Shown here: piece by piece, positions 33,179 through 41,184 of the stretch
Layout: every line of letters begins with the position of its first letter
How positions within the stretch are numbered: position 1 is the stretch's first letter
Source of the DNA: Bacillota bacterium
GTDB taxonomy: Bacteria > Bacillota > Sulfobacillia > Sulfobacillales > Sulfobacillaceae
Assembly: GCA_021820965.1 (NCBI GenBank)
Contig: JAKACZ010000037.1
Location: 1-45,952, forward strand
DNA: 45,952 nt
Direction: 5' to 3'
The notes under the pieces: generated by a model
Databases searched by the model: none
What the model was told of the DNA's origin: nothing
Seen by the model: the letters and a program-made list of their open reading frames with translations, nothing else
Position numbers and translations under genes: made by a program

Positions 33179-34054
33179 ATGACCGAGGCCGAGGTTCTAA
33201 CGTTGTTCAAAACTTGCCGCAACTGGAGCCGATGGCCGGATGCCCCGGAGCGGGGAACCCTGAATTATATTACTCCGGAAGTCCGCTTGCGAGCCCTTCG
33301 TCTGGTGCGCCACGGCATTGTCGTCTCTTTGGGCCGGAATCTGTCCATGAAAGACTCGGCACCGGCCGAGTTTTCCCGCCGGATGGCGGCGGGGGACGAT
33401 CACAGCGTCACGGATGAGACAACCATTGCGCCGCACGGATTTACCGTCACCCATATGGACGCGGTGGGACACAGCCATTTTCAAAGGCAGATCTATGGTG
33501 GCCATGCCGTCGACTCGGGGGTGTTGACCCACGGCTTGCCTTACGCCTCGATCAATGCTATGGGCGACGGTGTTGTCACGCGGGGCGTCTTATTGGACAT
33601 TCCCCGCGTGCGCGGAGTGCCCTTTTTAGAGAATGGCGACGGTATCGGGGTGGATGACCTGCTCGCGGCCGAGCGCCTCGCCGGGGTCACCGTCGAGCCT
33701 GGCGATGCCGTGTTTATCCGATCGAGCCTGGATGGGCAAAGTCCCGCAATGCACGACAAGAGCCGGAGGACGGGAATGGAGCCTGGCACGGTGGCGTGGT
33801 TGCATCAGCGACAAGTGGCCGTCTACAGCGGCGACTGCATTGAACGCTTGCCCAGCGGCTACCCTACGGTTCCCCTGCCGCTCCATCAAATCGGGCATGT
33901 CGCCATGGGCCTGGCCATCCTGGACAATCCCGACATGGGACGGCTCTATGCGGCGACGCAACAGTATCAGTGCAGCACATTTCTCCTGATGGTCGCGCCG
34001 CTTCGCATTATGGGCGGCACGGGAAGTGCGGTGAATCCGCTCGCAATCTTTTGA
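33179..34054 (+). CDS. Cyclase-family metallohydrolase (kynurenine formamidase-like)
   Basis: 291 aa of the cyclase family, which includes kynurenine formamidase KynB and several lactonase- or isatin-hydrolase-like enzymes. The metal motif is visible as VTHMDAVGHSHF (family HxGTHxDxxxH, here with the His/Asp/His pattern THxDxxGH). It is longer than KynB (about 210 aa) and fits the group of larger, uncharacterised members. ATG 33179 lies 3 bp after the BKACE stop. It may open a lactone or remove an acyl group in the pathway. Confidence 0.75.
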   Translation: MTEAEVLTLFKTCRNWSRWPDAPERGTLNYITPEVRLRALRLVRHGIVVSLGRNLSMKDSAPAEFSRRMAAGDDHSVTDETTIAPHGFTVTHMDAVGHSHFQRQIYGGHAVDSGVLTHGLPYASINAMGDGVVTRGVLLDIPRVRGVPFLENGDGIGVDDLLAAERLAGVTVEPGDAVFIRSSLDGQSPAMHDKSRRTGMEPGTVAWLHQRQVAVYSGDCIERLPSGYPTVPLPLHQIGHVAMGLAILDNPDMGRLYAATQQYQCSTFLLMVAPLRIMGGTGSAVNPLAIF

Positions 34055-34072
34055 GAGGTGGGAGGACTGAAC

Positions 34073-34885
34073 ATGATGCATGACGAACCGCCGATCCCGA
34101 ACACGGACAAAACCAAATCCAATCCGAAACGCCTTGGGGTTTGGACCATGACGGGACACCCGATCATCGTTGAGGCGCTGGCCCGTTCCGGTGCGCAATT
34201 TCTCGGGGTCGATTTTCAACATGGGTTTTTGGGGTTCGAGGGCGTGATTCGAGCCATTCAGATCGCCACGTTGCGCAATGTCCGCACCTATGTCCGCTTG
34301 TCGATGGAGCATATCGCGTGGATTCCACGGGTTCTGGACGCGGGCGCGGATGGGATCATTGCCGCCATGGTCACCGGGGTCGACGATGTCCGTCGCGTCG
34401 TGGCAGCGACGCGCTATCAACCCGTGGGCACCCGGAGTTACGGGGGCTGGCGGTACGGACTCCGGCCCGAACCGCCCGACCCACGCGAGATTCCGGTGCA
34501 GGTGTATGTCATGGTGGAAACCCCGGAGGCCGCCGAATCCGTGGAGGCCATCGCCTCAACGCCCGACTTGGACGGCATCTATTTGGGCCCCGTCGATCTG
34601 GCCCTGGCGGTATCGTCCGCCTACCCGACACAATGGGGAGATATCGGGTGGGAACGGGCGGCCAGACGGATCCTCGAAGCCTGCCATCAATTCGGATTAG
34701 CCGCCGGAACCTTTGCCGTTAGCGGAACAGAAGCCGGACGCTTCTTTCATGAAGGGTTTGACGATGTGGTGGTCTCCAGCGATGTCGCCCTGTTGCGTCA
34801 GGCGTTGGACCAGCACTTGGGTCTAGCTCAGCCCGGTACCGGGTCCGCCCAGGGCAACGACGGAGAGAAGGGGACGCGATTATGA
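34073..34885 (+). CDS. HpcH/HpaI-family class II aldolase
   Basis: 270 aa. The HpaI active site is present: Arg in YVRLS, the catalytic His region FQHGFLGFE (usual EHAPND-like), Glu in VMVETPEAAE and Asp in LGPVDLALA. The family makes or splits 2-keto-3-deoxy acids or 4-hydroxy-2-keto acids to pyruvate (or oxaloacetate) plus an aldehyde. It probably performs a retro-aldol cleavage in this pathway. The N-terminal 20 residues are hydrophilic and variable. ATG 34073 follows GGGAGG; the stop overlaps the next ATG by 4 bp. Confidence 0.85.
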   Translation: MMHDEPPIPNTDKTKSNPKRLGVWTMTGHPIIVEALARSGAQFLGVDFQHGFLGFEGVIRAIQIATLRNVRTYVRLSMEHIAWIPRVLDAGADGIIAAMVTGVDDVRRVVAATRYQPVGTRSYGGWRYGLRPEPPDPREIPVQVYVMVETPEAAESVEAIASTPDLDGIYLGPVDLALAVSSAYPTQWGDIGWERAARRILEACHQFGLAAGTFAVSGTEAGRFFHEGFDDVVVSSDVALLRQALDQHLGLAQPGTGSAQGNDGEKGTRL

Positions 34886-35928
34886 ACGAGATGAATGCGG
34901 ACATCTTATTGAACGCCGACGAGGCCACACGTTTGGCAGCCCGATTCCTGGCCCACTGGGGCGTTTCGGAGCGGGATGCCGAGATTGTGGCCGATCATTT
35001 GGTGGAGAACGATCGGCGCGGCGTGCCGTCCCATGGGTTATTACGGTTGCCGCAATACGCTGAGGAAATCGAGCGGGGCGAGATTGACCCCCAGGGGCAG
35101 CCCGCCGTGGCGGCGGCCGATGACGGTCCCACCGTGATTGACGGACGCCGATGCTTGGGGCCCGTCGCCTGCGTCTTGGCGGTAGAGGAGGTGATAGCCC
35201 AGTGCCAGATGTACCCGATGGGGGTGGTGACGATCCGTCAAGCCGGGCATTGCGGACGGATTGGCGCGTATACCGAAGCCCTGGCGGCCCGGGGCCTGAT
35301 TGGCTTGGCGTTTTGCAGCGGGCCACGATCCGGCCATCGCGTGGCACCGTTCGGGGGCACGGAAGGGCGCCTGGCGACTAACCCCATCGCGTATGCGTTT
35401 CAGACCTCCGCCGGCCTGATTTCTTCTGATTTTTCCACCAGCGTCGTCCCCGAAGGCAAGGTGCGCTTGTGGCACCATGTGGGTCAAGCGGCACCGCCCG
35501 GCGTGCTGCGGGATGCGTTGGGGCGCGAGTCGCACGATCCTGCCGTGCTGTACGACACCCCGGCGGGGACTATTCAACCGCTGGGCGGGGAATTTTTCGG
35601 TTACAAGGGGACAGCGTTGGGGCTTTTGGTCGAGGTCCTCGCGACGGTCTACAGCGGAGAAGATAGCGCCGACATCACACGCGTCGGCAACAATGTGACC
35701 ATGATAGCCCTGACCCCCCCAAAAACCTTTGTCGCCAACGCCTCTCGATTGGCGGCGTACGTGCGTAGTGCCCGGCCGATCGATCCAGCCCATCCGGTAT
35801 TGCTTCCGGGCGAGTTGGAATCCTCGCAGCGCGGAGACTCCCGCGTGCACATTGCCCAGGATACGTGGCGGCGGATCCTGGCCACCGCGAAACGCAAGGG
35901 GCTGGATATCCCCGAGGCGATGGCATGA
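34882..35928 (+). CDS. LDH2/MDG-family NAD(P) dehydrogenase
   Basis: 348 aa of the malate/L-lactate/ureidoglycolate dehydrogenase family, unrelated in fold to classic lactate dehydrogenase. It shows the catalytic-region motif RRGVPSHGLLRLPQY, the GHCGRIGAYTE segment, ATNPIAYAF and DFSTS. Members reduce or oxidise 2-keto/2-hydroxy acids and sugar acids such as 2,3-diketogulonate. It may interconvert a keto acid produced by the aldolase or isomerase. It overlaps its neighbours by 4 bp on both sides. Confidence 0.87.
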   Translation: MNEMNADILLNADEATRLAARFLAHWGVSERDAEIVADHLVENDRRGVPSHGLLRLPQYAEEIERGEIDPQGQPAVAAADDGPTVIDGRRCLGPVACVLAVEEVIAQCQMYPMGVVTIRQAGHCGRIGAYTEALAARGLIGLAFCSGPRSGHRVAPFGGTEGRLATNPIAYAFQTSAGLISSDFSTSVVPEGKVRLWHHVGQAAPPGVLRDALGRESHDPAVLYDTPAGTIQPLGGEFFGYKGTALGLLVEVLATVYSGEDSADITRVGNNVTMIALTPPKTFVANASRLAAYVRSARPIDPAHPVLLPGELESSQRGDSRVHIAQDTWRRILATAKRKGLDIPEAMA

Positions 35929-36731
35929 GCGCCCTCGATCTTGGCTTGCGCGGGAAGACCGCGCTGATTACCGGGGGCGCGTCCGGCATCGGGGCCGCGA
36001 TTGCCACGGCGCTCGCGAAAGAAGGCGTCGCCGTCTGCCTCGCGGATCGCCAATCGTGCCGAGACACGTTGGAAGCGATCGCCCAACAGGGTGGGACGGG
36101 CTATGCCGTGAAGGTTGACCTCCGTTTCGAGGACCAAGTCCACTCCATGGTGGCACAGGCGATTGACGATTTGGGCTCCCTGGATTTATTCGTCAATGTG
36201 GCGGCCTCGTTGGCTTCGGAGTCGGTCACCCGGATGATGCTGACCACATGGAACGATATCCTGGCCACCAATGTGACGGCGTGCGCGCTCGCCTGCCGGG
36301 ACGTGGCCATCCACATGATTGGGCGGGGGCAAGGAGGAGTCATGTTAATCGTGGGCTCAACGGTGATGTATAATCCCGCGTATGCGCAAGCAGCCTACCG
36401 GGTATCCAAAACGGGGCTCAAAGCCTACATGGAAACCTTGGCGATCGAACTGGCCCCGTATGGAATTCGCGTGAACATGGTGACACCCGGCTCGTTTCCG
36501 ACGCCATTGGTCTCCCATCTTTCCTCTGAGCAACGATGGGCCGCCGCACGGGAGGTTCCCCTAGGGCAACGGGAAGGGCAACTCTCCGAGGTTGCTCCTT
36601 TGGCCCTGGCGTTGTTGTCGGATACGTTCTCGTCATATATCACGGGAGCCGACGTTCCGGTCGATGGCGGACTGCATTTGCGCCCACTGTATTTCGGTTC
36701 TAGCGAGGAAGTGAAACGCTTCAATTCATAA
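35925..36731 (+). CDS. SDR-family oxidoreductase
   Basis: 268 aa classical short-chain dehydrogenase. It has the cofactor motif TGGASGIG, the Asp in CLADRQ that favours NAD, LFVNVAAS (usual NNAG replaced), the catalytic Ser in IVGSTVMY and YRVSK with the catalytic Tyr and Lys. C-terminal PVDGGLHLRP is also typical. It is the last gene of module D. With the MDR and LDH2 enzymes it gives the operon three different dehydrogenases, so at least two hydroxyl oxidations are likely. Confidence 0.9.
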   Translation: MSALDLGLRGKTALITGGASGIGAAIATALAKEGVAVCLADRQSCRDTLEAIAQQGGTGYAVKVDLRFEDQVHSMVAQAIDDLGSLDLFVNVAASLASESVTRMMLTTWNDILATNVTACALACRDVAIHMIGRGQGGVMLIVGSTVMYNPAYAQAAYRVSKTGLKAYMETLAIELAPYGIRVNMVTPGSFPTPLVSHLSSEQRWAAAREVPLGQREGQLSEVAPLALALLSDTFSSYITGADVPVDGGLHLRPLYFGSSEEVKRFNS

Positions 36732-36776
36732 TGCGGATCGGCCGCCTATCAGGCTCTTTCGCAAATCGTCGGATGA

Positions 36777-37094
36777 CTATCCCGCTAGATCCCCCACGGT
36801 GAGCACATTGTACGCATTGAGCAGCTCCAGCCCTGCACGTCCGCCCCCGCGCCGATGTTTCATTTTAATCCGGCTATTGGTGCCTGCCAAGGGCCCCTGG
36901 CTAATCTCCGGATAGATCAGGCTATTTTTCACGGCCTCATCATCTTTGCTGAGCCCGGTGGCATATTGAGCGAGGGGCCCGATCTCGCAGACTTGATAGT
37001 GCTGAATAAACGCGGTGAAGGCCGGATCGGCGGCATCAAAGACGTGATAGCAATCGCTCAGAAACGCACCAGCAACCCCGTCACCGGGTAGCAC
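36777..37094 (-). pseudogene. ISL3-family transposase, C-terminal remnant
   Basis: On the minus strand the C-terminal part of an ISL3-type DDE transposase is readable. YATGLSKDDEAVKNSLIYPE leads into SQGPLAGTNSRIKMKHRRGG and GRAGLELLNAYNVL, matching the family pattern (SNGxxEGxxNRIKxIKRxxYGRAxFxLLRxRVL). The conserved Glu of the DDE triad within this motif (xxEGxxNR) is Ala here (PLAGTNSR). Only about 105 codons remain and no N-terminal part was found. Confidence 0.65.
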
Positions 37095-37113
37095 CCGACG
37101 AGGGCCTCAAAGA

Positions 37114-37356
37114 TTAGTCTTTTTGTTCCTTGTCTTGAGCTTGGCTGGGGGATGGCGTCGGATCCGCTGCGGGCGTCTCTCCAAAAATCAGGGTGCGCGC
37201 GTTTTCGCTGAAAGGCGACTGGGCACCGGGTCGAGTCTGGGGGGCGGCGGAGTTCGGCGTAGAGGCCGCATCCGGCTGCTGCGGTTCCGCCGCGTTCGGG
37301 CGGCTGTCGGAAAGCCCCAGCGTTGTGACCACTTCAGCAAAGATTCCCGCGATCAT
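37114..37356 (-). CDS. Small Pro/Ala/Ser-rich hypothetical protein
   Basis: An 80-codon open frame whose product begins MIAGIFAEVVTTLGLSDS and then becomes a low-complexity Pro/Ala/Gln/Ser tail ending KEQKD. No ribosome binding site or family was recognised. It may be a real small gene or a fragment of an element near the ISL3 remnant. Between 37357 and the promoter at 37582 I see nothing else. Confidence 0.2.
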   Translation of the reverse strand: MIAGIFAEVVTTLGLSDSRPNAAEPQQPDAASTPNSAAPQTRPGAQSPFSENARTLIFGETPAADPTPSPSQAQDKEQKD

Positions 37357-37581
37357 GGTCAGCTATGTGGCCATGCGTCATCCCTCGTTGCCACCGGAGC
37401 CCGCTCTTGGCAATCAGACCGGGATGTGATGCAAGGATCAGACTCCGAGTGGCATATTGTGGTGGTTTGATTCTGCAATCATGCCATGTCGGAGTTTCCT
37501 CTGTAAACCCCGCGCAACCTTTTCGAACCCTACGCAAACCGGTCTAGTGGCCACCCCTTTCCCCCAATCTTTAAAAATTAT

Positions 37582-37620
37582 TTGCCCAACTGAGAAATTA
37601 ATTGTTATACTGTCGACAGT
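37582..37620 (+). promoter_or_regulatory. Promoter with ACTGTCGACAGT palindrome, module E
   Basis: TTGCCC (37582-37587) and TATACT (37606-37611) are 18 bp apart. The perfect 12-bp palindrome ACTGTCGACAGT (37609-37620) overlaps the end of the -10 box, where a bound repressor would block the start. FadR-subgroup GntR regulators often bind short TGT/ACA palindromes, and one is encoded at 44413-45063. The pairing is inference. The leader before the MFS gene is about 100 nt. Confidence 0.55.
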
Positions 37621-37717
37621 CGTTTGTAGGTATAGTTTGACTCGTCATCTTATTTGTCCAATTCTAGCGTTGTCAATTCGCGTTTTGTTGGCGGCACCCC
37701 AAAGGAGGAATCGACAA

Positions 37718-39127
37718 ATGGCGAACGAGAGTCCGGTTATTCTGCGCCATGCTAACGACGTCTTCGATATCGTGGATTCATACCGTACGCGGGCTAGTTT
37801 CCTGATTACGCTCGTCGCACTGGGTGGCGTCTTTGTGGATGGCTATGACTTTACCAGTTTAGGGATTGGAACGATTCAATTAAAACAGCAATTTCACCTA
37901 ACTGCAGTGGGCCTCGGTACGATCACAGCGTCCATGGCCGTTGGGGCGTTGATTGCTGCCCTAGTGGGCGGGTATTTTGTCGACCGTGTGGGCCGATACA
38001 AAATGTTTCTTTTGGATCTCTTTTTATTCGTGGGATCGGCAATCGGAGCGGCATTATCTCCCAATATGGCCTGGTTATTAGGGTTTCGGTTTGTGATGGG
38101 GGTGGGCGTGGGGCTGGATTTTCCGGCTGCGATGAGTTTTGTCGCAGAGTATACGAATACCAAACGTCGCAGTAACTCGGTCAACCTTTGGGGGACTGTA
38201 TGGACGGCAGCCATTATCGTGGGATTGCTCTGGATTTTGGGACTTTATTACCTAGTACCCTCGACGGACCTTTGGCGCTGGGCTGTGGGGATGGGGGCAT
38301 TTCCCGCGATCATTGTTCTTTGGGCTCGGTATCGTTATATGCGAGAAAGCGCTTCGTGGTTGGCGCGGTATGGTACGTTACGGGAAGCTGCGGACGCATT
38401 GACCAAGGCCTACGGGATTTCCGTGATTGCCGACCCGCAAGTCTCATCGAGGACGACGACCCCTGCACCACTTTCCCTCGGGCAAGCGGTCACTATCCTC
38501 AAAAGCCCGTATGGACGGCGTACGTTGTTAGCATCCGTTCTGGCCATGGAAGGGAGTATTGAGTTTTTTGGGCTGAGTTTCTACCTGCCGGTGATATCCT
38601 TAGCTTTGTTTGGAAAGGTGTTTATCTACGCCATCTTGGGATCCATATTCTTCAACGTATTTGCGCTGGCCGGCAATGCCTTTGGGGCGATAACGACGTC
38701 GCGCTTTGGGATGCGGCGGCTGGCAATGGTCAGTTGCGGGGGTGTGATTGTCACCTTGGCGATTATTGGATTCTGGCGCCACGCGATGCCATTGTGGCTC
38801 TCCGTATGTGTTTTGGCAGTGTATCTCATTTTTCACGGTTTTGGTCCGGCTATTCAAGGAATGGGGATGGCGTCTATGTCGTATCCCACCGAATTGCGCG
38901 GGGTGGGAACCGGGTGGGTTCAAAGTATGGTGCGGGTTGGATCGATAACTGGGTTTTACCTTTTCCCGGTTCTTACCACGATCATGGGATTATCTCGCAC
39001 GTTCTTGATAGTGGCTATTGCACCGCTCGTGGCCTTAGCGGTGTTGTTCTTGGTTGATTGGGACCCCGCCCACTATCAGGCCGATCGCGATGCGAAGATT
39101 CCGTCATCCATTGTAAACCAAGGATAA
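37718..39127 (+). CDS. MFS metabolite:proton symporter
   Basis: 469 aa with 12 predicted membrane segments. The family loops are clear: GGYFVDRVGRYKM (the G-x-x-x-D-R-x-G-R motif between helices 2 and 3) and FVMGVGVGLDFPAA. A central hydrophilic loop lies at about residues 215-255. This is the sugar/aromatic acid-type MFS group. AAGGAGG precedes ATG 37718; the frame is open upstream, but that part lacks coding character and covers the promoter. It probably imports the hydantoin or lactam used by the following genes. Confidence 0.85.
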   Translation: MANESPVILRHANDVFDIVDSYRTRASFLITLVALGGVFVDGYDFTSLGIGTIQLKQQFHLTAVGLGTITASMAVGALIAALVGGYFVDRVGRYKMFLLDLFLFVGSAIGAALSPNMAWLLGFRFVMGVGVGLDFPAAMSFVAEYTNTKRRSNSVNLWGTVWTAAIIVGLLWILGLYYLVPSTDLWRWAVGMGAFPAIIVLWARYRYMRESASWLARYGTLREAADALTKAYGISVIADPQVSSRTTTPAPLSLGQAVTILKSPYGRRTLLASVLAMEGSIEFFGLSFYLPVISLALFGKVFIYAILGSIFFNVFALAGNAFGAITTSRFGMRRLAMVSCGGVIVTLAIIGFWRHAMPLWLSVCVLAVYLIFHGFGPAIQGMGMASMSYPTELRGVGTGWVQSMVRVGSITGFYLFPVLTTIMGLSRTFLIVAIAPLVALAVLFLVDWDPAHYQADRDAKIPSSIVNQG

Positions 39128-39147
39128 CGCCGTAATGAGGTGAAAAC

Positions 39148-41163
39148 ATGCGAGTGGCGATTGATGTGGGAGGAACTTATACTGATGCCATCTGTTGGCA
39201 TCAGGGAGATGTCCATCTGGTGAAAACCCCGACGACTCCTGAACATCCCGTTGAAGGCGTTCTCCATGCCTTGCGGCTTCTCCATAAAGAGGTGGACAAC
39301 GGAGCTCGTGTGGAGCAGCTGACCCACGGCACCACGCTAGCCACGAATTTGCTGGTAGAAGGGAAAGGCGCTCGCGTGGCGATGATTACCACGCGCGGAT
39401 TTCGGGATGTGTTGGCCTTGGGTCGTCAAAAACGCGATCAGTTATATGCTCTCGCGCCGACGCAAACTGAACCTTTGGTAAAGCGGCGACATCGCTATGA
39501 AGTGCCGGAGCGAACGCTTTTCAACGGATCCATTGTGGAGCCGTTGGATCTGACCGCCATGGAAGACATACTAGAGGAGTTGGCGCACACCGATTGTCAA
39601 TCGATAGCCCTCTGCTTTTTGCATGCTTACGCCTCTCCCATGAATGAGCAGCGCGCCGCAGAGATCATTCAGCAGCGGTATCCGCAGTGGGCTGTTTCAC
39701 TGTCGAGTGAGGTGGCTCCGTATTTCCGGGAATATGAGCGATTTAGTACGACAGTGATGAATGCCTATTTGAAGCCCGTGATCGGCCAGTACTTTACCAA
39801 TTTGGGAAAGGTTCTGGGGCGGTATCAGTATCCGCAACCGTATATTATGAAGTCCGATGGTGGCGTCATGAGCTTGCCCGTGGCCCGGGAGCGAGCCGTG
39901 GACACATTGCTCTCGGGTCCAGCGGGGGGCGTCATGGGAGCGGCGTTCGTGGGTCAACAGTCGGGACGCTCGCATCTCATCACGTTAGACATTGGCGGAA
40001 CGACGACGGACGCGTCTTTAGTGGTGGAAGGGAAACCGCTCATTAACCACGAACGGCGATTAGCTGGCCATGCTCTTCAAATTCCTATGCTAGCCATCCA
40101 TACTATTGGGGCGGGCGGTGGTAGCGTGGCGCGGATTTCCCCTTCGGGGCTCTTGAAAGTGGGGCCAGACAGTGCGGGCGCGGTCCCTGGACCCGTTTGT
40201 TATGACTTGGGAGGGCGTGATGCGACCGTCACGGATGCCCATCTCCTCCTCGACCATATTCCCGTTTTGCGCCCCGGAACGTATAAGTTGCTGAACCGAG
40301 CATTGACAACGCACACTGTCGAAGAGTTAGGGAGAGCCCTGAACATGACGGCCATCGACATGGCAGCCGGTATTGTGGAGGTGGCGAATCACACGATTGC
40401 CGAAGCGGTGCGGTTGATCTCCATTCAACGGGGTTATGATTCCCGTGATTTTACATTAGTGGCGGGTGGTGGTGGCGGGGGCTTGCATGCTGCGGCGGTG
40501 GCGAAGATCCTGTCCATTACAGAAGTTTTAATACCGCGCGAGGCGTCAGGCTTATCCGCTTTAGGCCTACTATTGGCCGACATGTCTCAAGAATTCATTT
40601 TGACCCGGACTGCAGTGGTGGATGAACTTATTTGGGATGATGTCGAGCAGATGGTCGACGCACTGCACCGACGTGCCCGGGACTTTTTCGAGGCGGAACA
40701 GATTCCCGAGACGCAGCGAACTATTCAGTGGAGCGTCGATATGCGCTATCGCGGACAGGCGTATGAAGTCACGGTCTCGTTGCCGCCATTGACCGCCGGA
40801 TCGTACCAACAGCAGCTAACCGAAAAATTTCACGCCATGCACAGACAATTATATGGGCATGCCAATCGTACCCAACCTGTTCAAGTCACCGCATGGCGTG
40901 TGCTCGCTATCGGCTGTAATCCGCTCCGAACGGAAGTCCGGCGTCGTCACATGGTCCATCCTGATGCGAGGTTCAAAACACTGCGCCCGATGAGCATACG
41001 CCGGGGAATTCCGGTGTGGGATTGGGATCGGTTAGCACCGGGCGTGACGATTGATGGGCCGGCTTTTGTGGATGGACTAGGGACGAGTATTGTGATTCCT
41101 TCCGAGGTCCAAGGGAGGGTGGATGAGAGTGGGACGATAGGCTTAATATTGCCGGCATCATGA
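39148..41163 (+). CDS. hyuA: ATP-dependent hydantoinase/oxoprolinase subunit A
   Basis: 671 aa. It has the actin-like ATPase fold of HyuA proteins: MRVAIDVGGTYTDA at the start, GTTLATNLLVEGKGA, then LDIGGTTTDASLV and AGGGGGGLHAAAVA. HyuA with HyuB hydrolyses N-methylhydantoin, hydantoins, 5-oxoproline or lactams at the expense of ATP, and related pairs carboxylate acetone or acetophenone. HyuB follows after 21 bp. No third small (gamma) subunit is encoded, which argues against acetone carboxylase. The ATG has GAGGTG upstream. The substrate is suggested only by the next genes. Confidence 0.9.
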   Translation: MRVAIDVGGTYTDAICWHQGDVHLVKTPTTPEHPVEGVLHALRLLHKEVDNGARVEQLTHGTTLATNLLVEGKGARVAMITTRGFRDVLALGRQKRDQLYALAPTQTEPLVKRRHRYEVPERTLFNGSIVEPLDLTAMEDILEELAHTDCQSIALCFLHAYASPMNEQRAAEIIQQRYPQWAVSLSSEVAPYFREYERFSTTVMNAYLKPVIGQYFTNLGKVLGRYQYPQPYIMKSDGGVMSLPVARERAVDTLLSGPAGGVMGAAFVGQQSGRSHLITLDIGGTTTDASLVVEGKPLINHERRLAGHALQIPMLAIHTIGAGGGSVARISPSGLLKVGPDSAGAVPGPVCYDLGGRDATVTDAHLLLDHIPVLRPGTYKLLNRALTTHTVEELGRALNMTAIDMAAGIVEVANHTIAEAVRLISIQRGYDSRDFTLVAGGGGGGLHAAAVAKILSITEVLIPREASGLSALGLLLADMSQEFILTRTAVVDELIWDDVEQMVDALHRRARDFFEAEQIPETQRTIQWSVDMRYRGQAYEVTVSLPPLTAGSYQQQLTEKFHAMHRQLYGHANRTQPVQVTAWRVLAIGCNPLRTEVRRRHMVHPDARFKTLRPMSIRRGIPVWDWDRLAPGVTIDGPAFVDGLGTSIVIPSEVQGRVDESGTIGLILPAS

Positions 41164-41184
41164 TAATGACGGGAGGCACCCTTT

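Noticed and set aside
37457..37717. N-terminal extension of the MFS protein.
   Set aside because: It covers the promoter and palindrome, has no coding character, and ATG 37718 has AAGGAGG at good spacing.
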